64,000 bases of DNA from Desulfomicrobium baculatum DSM 4028. GTDB taxonomy: Bacteria; Desulfobacterota; Desulfovibrionia; Desulfovibrionales; Desulfomicrobiaceae. Location: contig NC_013173.1 of assembly GCF_000023225.1 (NCBI RefSeq), positions 2,296,501 to 2,360,500 of the forward strand, written 5' to 3'. The notes beneath the pieces are model-generated. The model was not told where the DNA came from, ran no database searches, and worked only from the letters and a program-made list of their open reading frames with translations. The position numbers and the translations under genes were made by a program. Shown piece after piece: positions 51,868 to 60,638 of the stretch (positions are counted from its first letter, which is position 1; every line of letters starts with the position of its first letter).

Positions 51868-54360
51868 ATGACGGAGCGCACAGCCACCAAACTGTCCGGG
51901 AATGCGCCCGACGCCCGCCAGAAACTGGAACAAAAATACCAGTTTTTCAAAAATCTGCTTTCCCGCAACAACATCGTTCTGGAACAAATGACGTCCCTGG
52001 AGCGCATGATCCACGAAGGCGGATCCTTCACCCGGGAAGAGGCCGTGACCCTGGTCGAAGCCATGGCGGAACATTGCCGTCATCTGGCGCAGGACGTGAA
52101 CGCCCTGTGCGATGGCCAATTCCCCGAACTTTTCGAGAGCATCGAAACTGCCGCCGGGAACGCCTTGAATGCGCTGAACCGGCAAAGAACCTTCGACTTC
52201 TCCACTCTCATCCTGCCGCTTGAAGAGATCACCCTGGAACACCTGGAGGAGGTTGGAGGCAAGGCCGCGAACCTGGGAGAAATCCGCAACAAGATCGGTC
52301 TGCCCACCCCGTCCGGTTTTGCGGTCACGGCCTCGGCGGCCGCCCTCTTCCTGGAACAGACGGACCTGCTCGACACCTTGCGGCATCAGCTGGCGGCAAT
52401 GGATTTATCGGACATCGCGGCCCTGGAAAAGGTCTGCGCCAAAGCCAGCGAACGGATCATGACCGCGCCGCTCCCTCCTGCCCTTGAACAGGGCTTGATG
52501 GACAAGACACGGGAAATAATCAACCGCTTCGGCCCGAAAGTCCGCCTGGCCGTGCGGTCATCCGCTGTCTGCGAGGACTCGGACGCATCCTTTGCCGGCC
52601 AGCACGCCTCGGTTCTCGGAGCCGCCCCGGCGACCTTGAGCCGGGCCTGGAGCGCCGTCGTCGCCAGCGCCTTCACCGCCAGAGCGGTGTTCTACCGCCG
52701 GACCAAGGGCTATTCCGAGCAGGACGTGATGATGAGCGTGCTGGTCCTGACCATGATCGAGTCCAAAGCCAGCGGCGTCCTCTACACCATCGATCCGAAC
52801 TCGGCCCACAGCGACGACCTGCTGCTCGCGGCGGCCTGGGGCCTGGGAGTCAGCGTGGTCGACGGCTCCATGGACGTGGACTTCTGGCGCGTGCGCAGAG
52901 AGGACAAACAAATTCTTGTCACGCACGTCGCGGACAAAAAATCCGAATTCGTCGTGCTAGCCCAAGGCGGCATCGTGTCCAGGCCCGTGCAGGAGACACT
53001 GCGGGAGCAGCCCTGCCTGACGCCCACGCAGGTCGACATCCTCGCGGATTACGCCCTGCGCCTGGAAGCCCATTACGGCATGCCCATGGACATCGAGTGG
53101 GCGCTGGACGAAAAAGACCAGTTGATCATCCTTCAGGCCAGGCCCCTGCAACGCGCCGACGGCTTGAATCAGGCCGAATGCTGCAAACTCGTGCCGGGCC
53201 GGGCACCGCTTCTGTTCGGAGGTCAAACGGCCTCCCCCGGAGCCGCCTCGGGCCCGGTCTACATCGTTCAGCCGGACCATGAACTGAGCGCCGTTCCTCA
53301 GGGAGCCATCCTGGTGGCCCGGCAAACTTCCCCGACCTACGTCGCGGCCATGGGCAAGGTCGCGGGGATCATCACCGATGTGGGCAGCCCCAACGGCCAC
53401 ATGGCCTCGGTGGCGCGGGAGTTCGGCATCCCGACCCTGGTCGGTGCGGGCACGGGCACCGCTCTGCTGACCCATGGAATGGAGATCACCCTCGATGCCA
53501 CCAACCAGGTCGTCTATGCCGGCCAAGTCGCGGAAATCCTGTCCAAGCGCAAGCCCGTGAACCTGATGAAGGGCAGCCCCGTGTACAAATCGCTGCAGGA
53601 GGCCATGAAGTTCATCAATCCCCTCCATCTGGTGGACCCGCAACTTCCGGAGTTTTCAGCGCAAGGCTGCCGCAGCCTGCACGACATCATCCGTTTCGCG
53701 CACGAAATGGCCATGCAGGAGATGTTTCGCCTCTCCGACGGCCTCTCCCCGCACACCGGCGTGGCCCGCGAATTGCGGGCAGTGCTGCCCTTTCGCGTCC
53801 TGCTGGTCGACCTGGGGGGAGGCATCACCTCAAAAGCCGCTTCATCCTGGGTTGAGCTGGCCGACCTGCGCTGCGCTCCCCTCATCGCCCTGCTCCAAGG
53901 CATGGGACATCCCCGGATTCCCAAATTTGCAGGGCGCACCCAAGAAAACCAGCCCCCGCCCACCTGCTATGCGGTCGTGTCGGACACCTATGTCAATTTA
54001 AGCGGACGCCTGGGCAACCACTTCGCCACCATCGACTCGTATTCGGGGCCGGTCATCAACGACAACTACATCACCTTTTCCTTCAAGGGCGGGGCCGCGC
54101 AATACGAGCAGCGGGTCCGGCGGACGCTGGTTCTGGCCGGAATCCTGCGCCGCCAGGGGTTCAGGGTCACCCAGAGCGCAGACTCGCTCAGGGCTGAAAT
54201 CCGCAAGTACGACCAGCGCCGTTTTCTGGAGCGCCTGGACATGCTCGGTCGTCTCCTCGCCGCCGTGCGGGCTTTGGATTGGCGGCTCGACGACGACTCG
54301 GAAATCGCCAGGTACGTGGATGCGTTCATGAACGGCGATTACGCCTTCAGCCACCAGTAA
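51868..54360 (+). CDS. PEP-synthase-like phosphotransfer protein, first copy
   Basis: This 830-aa protein has a helical N-terminus (~1-115) and a PPDK/PpsA-type ATP-grasp domain (GGKAANLGEIRN ~130; VRSSAVCEDSDASFAGQHA ~229; DIEWALDEKDQLIILQARPL ~408-427). A phosphohistidine swivel domain follows, with H511 in SPNGHMASVAREFGIPTLVG. The last ~270 residues (560-830) do not look like the PEP/pyruvate TIM barrel and I do not recognise them. It should move phosphate from ATP to H511, but the final acceptor is unknown. The start at 51868 has GAAGG upstream; GTG at 51841, overlapping the kinase stop, is an alternative. Confidence 0.8.
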   Translation: MTERTATKLSGNAPDARQKLEQKYQFFKNLLSRNNIVLEQMTSLERMIHEGGSFTREEAVTLVEAMAEHCRHLAQDVNALCDGQFPELFESIETAAGNALNALNRQRTFDFSTLILPLEEITLEHLEEVGGKAANLGEIRNKIGLPTPSGFAVTASAAALFLEQTDLLDTLRHQLAAMDLSDIAALEKVCAKASERIMTAPLPPALEQGLMDKTREIINRFGPKVRLAVRSSAVCEDSDASFAGQHASVLGAAPATLSRAWSAVVASAFTARAVFYRRTKGYSEQDVMMSVLVLTMIESKASGVLYTIDPNSAHSDDLLLAAAWGLGVSVVDGSMDVDFWRVRREDKQILVTHVADKKSEFVVLAQGGIVSRPVQETLREQPCLTPTQVDILADYALRLEAHYGMPMDIEWALDEKDQLIILQARPLQRADGLNQAECCKLVPGRAPLLFGGQTASPGAASGPVYIVQPDHELSAVPQGAILVARQTSPTYVAAMGKVAGIITDVGSPNGHMASVAREFGIPTLVGAGTGTALLTHGMEITLDATNQVVYAGQVAEILSKRKPVNLMKGSPVYKSLQEAMKFINPLHLVDPQLPEFSAQGCRSLHDIIRFAHEMAMQEMFRLSDGLSPHTGVARELRAVLPFRVLLVDLGGGITSKAASSWVELADLRCAPLIALLQGMGHPRIPKFAGRTQENQPPPTCYAVVSDTYVNLSGRLGNHFATIDSYSGPVINDNYITFSFKGGAAQYEQRVRRTLVLAGILRRQGFRVTQSADSLRAEIRKYDQRRFLERLDMLGRLLAAVRALDWRLDDDSEIARYVDAFMNGDYAFSHQ

Positions 54361-54484
54361 CTTTTCGCATTCCCCCGAAATGACCGATCCTGTCCGGTTG
54401 CCTGGACCCGCCGGTCTGTGTCACTACTCGTTTACACAACACGAGTACCCGGCCCAGCCCTCGGACGGATATCGCGGAGCACGC

Positions 54485-57148
54485 ATGAACCTGATCCAGC
54501 GCGTCAAGAACATCTTTTCCCCTCCAGCCCCGACCAAGGAGCAGGACAACGAGCAGGAAGACCTTTTCAGGGCCAGATACCAGGCCTTTCGCAGGCTCCT
54601 GTCCGCGAACAACGGCGCGCTGGACTTCATGACGGAACTGGAGGAGGCCGCCCAGGGGCATCGCCACTTCGGCATGCATTTCGTCAGATCCAGGGCCACG
54701 GGAGCCACGGCCAAAGTCTACAATATCGTGGAAAACCTGCTTTACCTCGCGCCTGGAAAATATCTGGGGCTGCGCGATGCCCTGCGCACCATACAGGACC
54801 AGATTCAACAGGAACTCACGCTCAAGCAGACAAGCCGCCGTCAGGAGCTTGTGCTCGACCTGGACCGGATAACCGCCCATGACGTGGAGGACGTCGGCGG
54901 CAAAATGGCCAATCTGGGTGAGCTGCGCAACACTCTGCAGATCCCCGTTCCTGCCGGATTCGCCATCACCGCGCAGGCCTACATGGTCTTCATGCAACAG
55001 AGCGGTCTTTGGGACGAGATCAACTGCCTCGTGCTTGGGCACCCCATGGCCTCGCACTTCGGGGCCTGCACCCTCCCCGGGCACTCCGACGATGACGAAG
55101 ACGAGACGGAAAATAACGGCACCGACCAGCCCATCGCCCTTCTGGAGATGTGCGCCAAGATCCGAGGCATGATCCTCGCGGCCGAGGTGCCCAAAGAGCT
55201 GGAAGAGGCTCTCCTCTCCGCCTACGACCGCCTCTGCGCACGCGAAGGCGGGCAGATCAACGTGGCGCTGCGCTCAAGCGCCCTGGGCGAGGACAGCGCA
55301 GGCGCGTCCTTTGCCGGGCAACACCGCTCGCTGTTGAACCTGGACCGGGACAGCCTCCTGGAAGGCTACAAGGAGGTCGTGGCCAGCAAATATTCAGCCC
55401 ACGCCATGACCTATCGCTACATGCTCGGCATCAGGGACGACGACGTGCTCATGTGCGTCGGATGCCTGAGCATGGTCACTTCGAAGGCGGGCGGGGTCAT
55501 GTACACGTCCAACCCGCTCAACGCCGCGGACAACCGCCTCCAGATCACTTCGGCCTGGGGAATGGCCAAGGGCGTGGTCGACGGCACCGCCACTTCCGAT
55601 CGGTTCCTGCTCGAAAAAGGCCCCCCGCCCCGCATCGTCGAACGATCCGTGCCGCGCAAGGAATCCGCCCTGGCCTGCTCCGGGACCGAAGGCGTTTGCA
55701 GGGTTTCCGTCGATCCGGAGCTGGTGGGATTGCCGACCCTGGACGATGCTCAGATTTTCGAACTCACGGCCATGGCCTCTCGCATCGAAGCCCATTACGG
55801 AACTCCCCAGGACATCGAGTGGGCCTACACTCCCGAAGGCCGCCTGTTCCTGCTGCAAACGCGCCCCCTGGACATTCGCCAGACCCAGCCTGCGCCGGAA
55901 TTGCTGCCGGGCGCACAGCCCCTGATCCAGGACGGGCAGACGGCCAGCTCGGGCACAGCCCACGGAGTCGTGCATATCGTCAAGAAGGACGTGGACATTC
56001 TCGTGCTTCCGGAAAAGGCGATCCTGGTCTGTGTCGAGGCGACACCCAAATGGGCCGCCGTCCTGAACAGATGTCAGGGCGTCATCGCCGAACAGGGCAG
56101 CGCGGCCGGCCATCTGGCCAACGTGGCCCGCGAATTCAATGTGCCGGCGCTGTTCGGCGTTCACTCCGCAACAAGCATCCTTGAAGCCGGTCAGGAGATC
56201 ACTCTCGACGCCGACAACAGGGCCGTTTACGCAGGATTGCAGGAAGCGTTGCTGGACCGGAACCCGGCGCGGCCGAACATGATGGAAGGCAGCCCGGTTT
56301 TTCAGACCCTGCTGAATGTCAATCGCTTCATCACGCCGCTGGGGCTTCTCGACCCCGACGGCATCGACTTCACTCCGGCCAACTGCAAGACGCTGCACGA
56401 CATAACCCGCTTCTGCCATGAAAAATCCGTGCAGGAGATGTTCAGTTTCGGCCGCGACCACAATTTTTCTCCCAGGTCGAGCAAGCAGCTCAAGACCATC
56501 GTGCCCATGCAATGGTGGATCATCAATCTTGAGGACGGATTTCTCACTGATACCGGCGACAAAATGATCCCGCTGGACAAGATCTCCTCCGTCCCCATGC
56601 TTGCGCTCTGGCGAGGCATAGTGGCCTACCCCTGGGAAGGACCTCCCTGCATCGACTGCAAAGGCTTCATGTCGGTGCTTTTCCAGTCCGCGACGAACCG
56701 GAACCTGGAACCGGCCATGGCATCCCAGTTCTCGGAAAAAAACTATTTCATGATTTCGAAACACTTCTGTAATCTGCAGTCCAGGTTCGGGTATCACTTC
56801 ACGTCCGTAGAAGCCCTGGCAGGGCCACGGCCGCGAGAGAACTACATCCGCTTTCAGTTCAAAGGCGGGGCCACGGACCACCAGCGCAAAGTCCGCAGAG
56901 CACGATTCGTCGGAGAAATACTTGACGAGTTCAATTTCCAAACACGGGTGCGGGAAGATGCGCTCTTCGCCCGACTGGACGACTGCGACCAGGAATTCAT
57001 CGAAAATCATCTGGAGATCCTGGGCCACATCCTCATCCATACACGGCAGCTGGACATGATCATGAACAGGGAAGACGTGGTCCAACTCTACAAAAAACGC
57101 ATCCTGAACCAGCTTCACGCTATGATGGATGCAAAAAACACGGCCTGA
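54485..57148 (+). CDS. PEP-synthase-like phosphotransfer protein, second copy
   Basis: This 887-aa paralogue of the preceding protein has the same order: helical N-terminus (~1-125), ATP-grasp (GGKMANLGELRN; LRSSALGEDSAGASFAGQHR ~262-281; DIEWAYTPEGRLFLLQTRPL ~443-462), swivel H543 in SAAGHLANVAREFNVPALFG, and the same unrecognised C-terminal ~300 residues (FKGGATDHQRKVRRARFVGE parallels FKGGAAQYEQRVRRTLVLAG). An acidic loop (~200-215) interrupts the ATP-grasp domain. ATG 54485 has GGAG six bases upstream. The two probably form a heteromer or act in sequence; this is inference. Confidence 0.8.
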   Translation: MNLIQRVKNIFSPPAPTKEQDNEQEDLFRARYQAFRRLLSANNGALDFMTELEEAAQGHRHFGMHFVRSRATGATAKVYNIVENLLYLAPGKYLGLRDALRTIQDQIQQELTLKQTSRRQELVLDLDRITAHDVEDVGGKMANLGELRNTLQIPVPAGFAITAQAYMVFMQQSGLWDEINCLVLGHPMASHFGACTLPGHSDDDEDETENNGTDQPIALLEMCAKIRGMILAAEVPKELEEALLSAYDRLCAREGGQINVALRSSALGEDSAGASFAGQHRSLLNLDRDSLLEGYKEVVASKYSAHAMTYRYMLGIRDDDVLMCVGCLSMVTSKAGGVMYTSNPLNAADNRLQITSAWGMAKGVVDGTATSDRFLLEKGPPPRIVERSVPRKESALACSGTEGVCRVSVDPELVGLPTLDDAQIFELTAMASRIEAHYGTPQDIEWAYTPEGRLFLLQTRPLDIRQTQPAPELLPGAQPLIQDGQTASSGTAHGVVHIVKKDVDILVLPEKAILVCVEATPKWAAVLNRCQGVIAEQGSAAGHLANVAREFNVPALFGVHSATSILEAGQEITLDADNRAVYAGLQEALLDRNPARPNMMEGSPVFQTLLNVNRFITPLGLLDPDGIDFTPANCKTLHDITRFCHEKSVQEMFSFGRDHNFSPRSSKQLKTIVPMQWWIINLEDGFLTDTGDKMIPLDKISSVPMLALWRGIVAYPWEGPPCIDCKGFMSVLFQSATNRNLEPAMASQFSEKNYFMISKHFCNLQSRFGYHFTSVEALAGPRPRENYIRFQFKGGATDHQRKVRRARFVGEILDEFNFQTRVREDALFARLDDCDQEFIENHLEILGHILIHTRQLDMIMNREDVVQLYKKRILNQLHAMMDAKNTA

Positions 57149-57171
57149 TTCAGGCCCGCATACGAGGAAAA

Positions 57172-57360
57172 ATGAGCGACAGATCAAATGAAAACACTCC
57201 AAGCCATGCCGTCATGCGCGGAGTCATCATCGGCGGTTCCATCGGCATGATCGCCAGTTGGTTCGGCTATGAGCCGGTCAAGGCTTTTTTCATGGGCGTC
57301 GTCTGCGGCATCTTCGCCGCAGGCACCAAGATCATGGCCGACAGAATGCGCAAGAAATAG
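57172..57360 (+). CDS. Small membrane protein
   Basis: This 62-aa protein has two hydrophobic stretches (VIIGGSIGMIASWFGY and AFFMGVVCGIFAAGT) separated by a short polar turn, and a basic end (DRMRKK). It starts 23 nt after the second PEP-synthase-like gene with GAGGAAAA before the ATG, so it belongs to the operon. Function unknown; it could anchor the complex to the membrane. Confidence 0.65.
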   Translation: MSDRSNENTPSHAVMRGVIIGGSIGMIASWFGYEPVKAFFMGVVCGIFAAGTKIMADRMRKK

Positions 57361-57485
57361 GCCTTGACTTTTGCTTGCTTTGCAGTACTAGCTGAAATCA
57401 AGAACCAGCCGCATGCGGATTTAAAATGGTTCCAATGTCTCAAGGTGGCGTTCAAAAGAAACCGACAACCAAATCTGTACCGCAG
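57361..57485. other. Intergenic stretch before the repeat array
   Basis: No gene is seen between the small membrane protein and the short repeats that begin at 57486. Confidence 0.4.
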
Positions 57486-57680
57486 AGGCGTGTTGGAAGG
57501 AAATCAGGAAAAAACCTCTAAGCAGGCGTGTCGGCTGTAAACATCCCTAGGGAACGTCTTTCGATTTGAAGAAAGAGGCGCGTTGGTCAGAAACCAAAAA
57601 CAAATTGTTGGTTGAAAGGCGCGTTGGAAGGAAACTCCCAAGGTAACACAGGTAACAGACTGTAGAGGCGTTTATTCCAG
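57486..57680. repeat. Irregular array of AGGCG-Y-GTTGG repeats
   Basis: Five partial direct repeats begin at 57486, 57524, 57576, 57617 and 57666. The first four share AGGCG(T/C)GT(T/C)GG, and the fuller copies add AAGGAAA. The fifth keeps only GAGGCGTTTATTCC. Spacing is 38-52 bp and irregular. No protein frame or tRNA is present. With the terminator at 57781 it could belong to a non-coding RNA, but this is unproved. Confidence 0.55.
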
Positions 57681-57780
57681 TCACAATGACAACATGGATG
57701 CCAACCGCCGGCCCAGAACCGGCCCGGCGAACAGACCGGAATCACATCGCATTTGGTATTTAGTCATCTCGGTTTTACGC

Positions 57781-57818
57781 GAGGCGGGAAGCAAAAGTCT
57801 CCCGCCTCCTTCTTTTTT
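57781..57818 (+). terminator. Strong intrinsic terminator
   Basis: GAGGCGGGA (57781-57789) pairs with TCCCGCCTC (57800-57808), followed by CTTCTTTTTTG. No protein gene ends just before it (the nearest stop is 420 nt upstream), so it either ends the long 3' leader of the PEP-synthase-like operon or a separate RNA. Confidence 0.8.
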
Positions 57819-58004
57819 GAAACCGCCGCGAACAACCCGGGCCCAAGCCGTCGCACACACCCGGTATAGAAACACCTCCCTCTTTACGCGACCCACATGA
57901 CGCTTTTTCATTTTTCACCAATGGCCAGGCAGCTTGCATAAGAGAAGCATTTCAGTGTACGTGGGTACGCGTAAACATAAACCAACGCCAATTCAGGACA
58001 CCCC

Positions 58005-58715
58005 ATGTACTGTAAAAAATGTAAATTCCATTCCTTTGATCATGTCAGCGCATGCCCCAAGTGCGGAGCAGACTGGGAAGAATCCCGCAAGGCTCTCTAC
58101 CTGAACTGGATCCTCGCCTCGGGAACCAACTGGCTGGTCCATGACGCAGTAGCACCACAGTCCGTGCCCGAGTCTTCAGCAAAGCCGGCGAAAGTCGAGG
58201 CTCATACACACAGCATGAGCGCTTCGGCGACGGACTATTTGGCAGCGCCCCCGGCACACCCTGCGGCAGCCGCGACGAAAAATACCGACATCGACGTCTC
58301 GAATTTTCCGGATCTGGATTTCAGCATGGCCGAAGCCCCGGCCAAAGACCCAGTTCCCGCGAAAAAAGCCCCGGCACCCAACGCGGACGAGGACCTGTTT
58401 CTGGAAACACTCCCGCCCGAAGACATGGTCGAGCTTGACTTCAGCGCGTCCTTCGACACTCCGGCCGCTCCGCAAACACCTGCTCCGGCCAAGGCGAAGC
58501 GCGAAGACCTGTTCATTCCGGAACTGGAAGAAATGCTCGCGCCTTTGGATGACGAGCCTCGATCTAAAGGCGCTTCGGCCAAGAAACCTTCATTCTCCCC
58601 GGAGACGGAGATTCTTCTTGATTTCGGAACCGATTCTTCGGAAAATCCTTCCGGGAAATCAGGCGACGACGACCTATCCTTCCTGAGTCTCGAAGATCCC
58701 AAGAAATCCTCATAG
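58005..58715 (+). CDS. Zinc-ribbon protein with acidic, Pro/Ala-rich tail
   Basis: This 236-aa protein begins MYCKKCKFHSFDHVSACPKCGADW, a treble-clef zinc ribbon (C3, C6, C17, C20 by count). After ~45 residues it becomes a disordered Pro/Ala/Ser/Asp-rich chain. Short acidic-hydrophobic motifs recur (DLDFS, ELDFS, LLDFG, DDLSF). I do not recognise the full protein. It could be a protein-interaction hub. A terminator follows. Confidence 0.7.
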   Translation: MYCKKCKFHSFDHVSACPKCGADWEESRKALYLNWILASGTNWLVHDAVAPQSVPESSAKPAKVEAHTHSMSASATDYLAAPPAHPAAAATKNTDIDVSNFPDLDFSMAEAPAKDPVPAKKAPAPNADEDLFLETLPPEDMVELDFSASFDTPAAPQTPAPAKAKREDLFIPELEEMLAPLDDEPRSKGASAKKPSFSPETEILLDFGTDSSENPSGKSGDDDLSFLSLEDPKKSS

Positions 58716-58741
58716 GTTCAGCCACAAGTGCTCACGCAAGA

Positions 58742-58775
58742 AAACCAGAGCCTCATGCGGGCTCTGGTTTCTTTA
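58742..58775 (+). terminator. Intrinsic terminator of the zinc-ribbon gene
   Basis: AAACCAGAGCC (58742-58752) pairs with GGCTCTGGTTT (58760-58770), followed by CTTT, 26 nt after the stop. Confidence 0.75.
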
Positions 58776-59023
58776 TGCGCGACTCAATATGCCCAAGTGC
58801 AGCGCGGCGCTTGAATGAAGCGCGCCGCCCCCGGTGCAAGCCGGCAAAAGGGCCTGAAATCGTGAACGGAAAAGGGGGAGGCGCTCTTGATGCAGGAAAA
58901 AAAGGCTTGACTTTTATGTTTGATTCGAAAAATAAAGCGAGTTTCCGGTGATCAGCGTGAAGCCGCTATTTTCACCGGCCGAAGACGCGGCAGCATTTCA
59001 GGACAAAATTATGGAGGAGCCTC
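58776..59023 (+). promoter_or_regulatory. Leader region with a weak sigma-70 promoter
   Basis: TTGACT (58907-58912) is followed after 17 nt by AAATAA, a poor -10, so this promoter is tentative. GGAG at 59012-59015 lies just before the ATG of the PxxKW gene. Nothing else is recognised in this leader. Confidence 0.3.
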
Positions 59024-59293
59024 ATGGCAGTAGATTTCAGTAACGCCGTTACGACCGACGAAGGCGTTCAGGTCAACGGCGTTGTAATGCACCAGATTGT
59101 GGAACAGTGTGAAGGCTGCGAGCGGATCAAGGAATTCGAAGGCGCCAAGTACTGCGGCACCTATCCCCAGCCCGCCGCCAAGTGGAGACTGGGAATCTGC
59201 AATTTCTCGACCCACACCAAGACCGCGCCCGGCAAGGGCAAGGCCAAGGTCAACCCGCTCAAGGCATCCAAGCGCGCAGCCAAAGGCCGTTAG
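59024..59293 (+). CDS. PxxKW-family cysteine-rich protein
   Basis: This 89-aa protein is of a small family, common in sulfate reducers and named for its PxxKW motif: here PAAKW inside YCGTYPQPAAKWRLGICNF. Four cysteines (EQCEGCERI, YCGTYP, GICNF) may bind metal. The last ~25 residues are Lys-rich. No function is known to me. GGAGGAGCCTC precedes the ATG, and a strong terminator ends a single-gene transcript. Confidence 0.8.
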   Translation: MAVDFSNAVTTDEGVQVNGVVMHQIVEQCEGCERIKEFEGAKYCGTYPQPAAKWRLGICNFSTHTKTAPGKGKAKVNPLKASKRAAKGR

Positions 59294-59317
59294 AGCCTTT
59301 CATCACGGACTACGTAC

Positions 59318-59346
59318 AAGGCAGGACTTTCCTGCCTTTTTTTTCT
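59318..59346 (+). terminator. Intrinsic terminator of the PxxKW gene
   Basis: AAGGCAGGA (59318-59326) pairs with TCCTGCCTT (59330-59338) around three bases, followed by at least six T. Textbook form. Confidence 0.9.
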
Positions 59347-59404
59347 TCAAAATTCCGGGCACAAGAGACACCACACGTCATCCAGATCCCCGAAGGACGC
59401 CACC

Positions 59405-60634
59405 ATGCTCAGCACTGTACTTGAACTCCTGAAAAACAGCCGCGAGGAATTGCTGCGACTGCAGACGGACCTTGTGGCCATCCCCGCCCTCGGGCCGACC
59501 AACGCGGGTCAGGGCGAAAAGGCCAAGGTGGAATACCTGGCCGAGTATGCGAGCCGATTCGCAGGCGTCCGGACGGAAATGATCAAAGCTCCGGACGACA
59601 GGGTCGAGTGCGGCTACCGGCCCAGCCTGATCGTCAGGCGGCCGGGAAAAAGCCCGCGCACGCTGTGGCTCATCGCCCACACCGACGTCGTGCCCACCGG
59701 CGACCTGTCCCTGTGGGAAAGCGATCCGTTCGTGCTGCGCCAGGAGGGCGACCTCATCTATGGGCGGGGCGTGGAAGACAACCACCAGGGCATGGTCAGC
59801 GCGCTGCTCCTGCTGCGCGCCCTGGAAACGGTCGCAGCGCGGACTGACCTCTCGTTAGGCATCCTGCTCGCGGCCGACGAAGAGACGGGCAACACGTACG
59901 GCATCGAATACATCATGACCCATCACCCGCAGGTCTTCGCGCCAAATGACCTCATCGTCATCCCGGACTTCGGTACTCCGGCAGGGGATGCCATCGAGGT
60001 CGCTGAAAAAAGCGTGCTCTGGCTCAGATTCACGGTACAGGGCAGGCAATGCCACGCCTCGACCCCGGAGGCCGGAGTCAATTCCCTGGTCGGCGCTTCG
60101 GCGCTGATTCTGGCCCTGGACAGGCTGCACACGGTCTTCGACGCGTGCGATCCGCTTTTCGATCCGCCCATGTCCACCTTTGCGCCGACCAAGATGGAAG
60201 CCAACGTCCCCAACGTGAACACCATCCCGGGCCAGGACGTCTTTCATCTCGACTGCCGCGTGCTGCCCTCGTACCCGCTGGAAGAGATCGAGCAGGAGAT
60301 ACGCCTCATCTGCGACAAGGTGGAGGCCGAACGGGGCGTGCGCATCGCCTTTGCGCCCGTGGTCAGGGAGCAGGCCGCCCCGGCTACTCCTGCAGATTGC
60401 GAGGCCGCAGAACGACTGACCGCCGTCCTTGAAAAAACACGCGGGCTTGCGGCACGCGCAATCGGCATCGGCGGCGGCACGGTGGCGGCCGCGTTCCGCA
60501 AGCGAGGACTTCCCGCCGTGTGCTGGTCCACCCTCATGCATACGGCGCACCAGCCCAACGAACACGCGTCCGTGACGGCCACCCTCGCCGACGCACGGGT
60601 GTTTGCCCATCTCCTCTTCGAAGACCAGGCATAA
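59405..60634 (+). CDS. M20-family metallo-hydrolase
   Basis: This 409-aa cytoplasmic di-zinc peptidase/deacylase (ArgE/DapE/succinyl-diaminopimelate-like) has metal and catalytic motifs IAHTDVVPTGD, YGRGVEDNHQGM and LLAADEETGN, plus a dimerisation insert (VQGRQCHASTPEAGVNS). The late HTAHQPNEHAS supplies a ligand His. Substrate cannot be assigned. It ends 4 nt before the mnmG start. Confidence 0.85.
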   Translation: MLSTVLELLKNSREELLRLQTDLVAIPALGPTNAGQGEKAKVEYLAEYASRFAGVRTEMIKAPDDRVECGYRPSLIVRRPGKSPRTLWLIAHTDVVPTGDLSLWESDPFVLRQEGDLIYGRGVEDNHQGMVSALLLLRALETVAARTDLSLGILLAADEETGNTYGIEYIMTHHPQVFAPNDLIVIPDFGTPAGDAIEVAEKSVLWLRFTVQGRQCHASTPEAGVNSLVGASALILALDRLHTVFDACDPLFDPPMSTFAPTKMEANVPNVNTIPGQDVFHLDCRVLPSYPLEEIEQEIRLICDKVEAERGVRIAFAPVVREQAAPATPADCEAAERLTAVLEKTRGLAARAIGIGGGTVAAAFRKRGLPAVCWSTLMHTAHQPNEHASVTATLADARVFAHLLFEDQA

Positions 60635-60638
60635 GAAC

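Noticed and set aside
57486-57680. CRISPR array
   Set aside because: The repeated core is only 11-18 bp, poorly conserved and unevenly spaced (38-52 bp), and no cas gene is in the window.
57694-57900. Plus-strand frame of 68 codons
   Set aside because: It runs through the strong terminator at 57781-57818 and has no ribosome-binding site or family.
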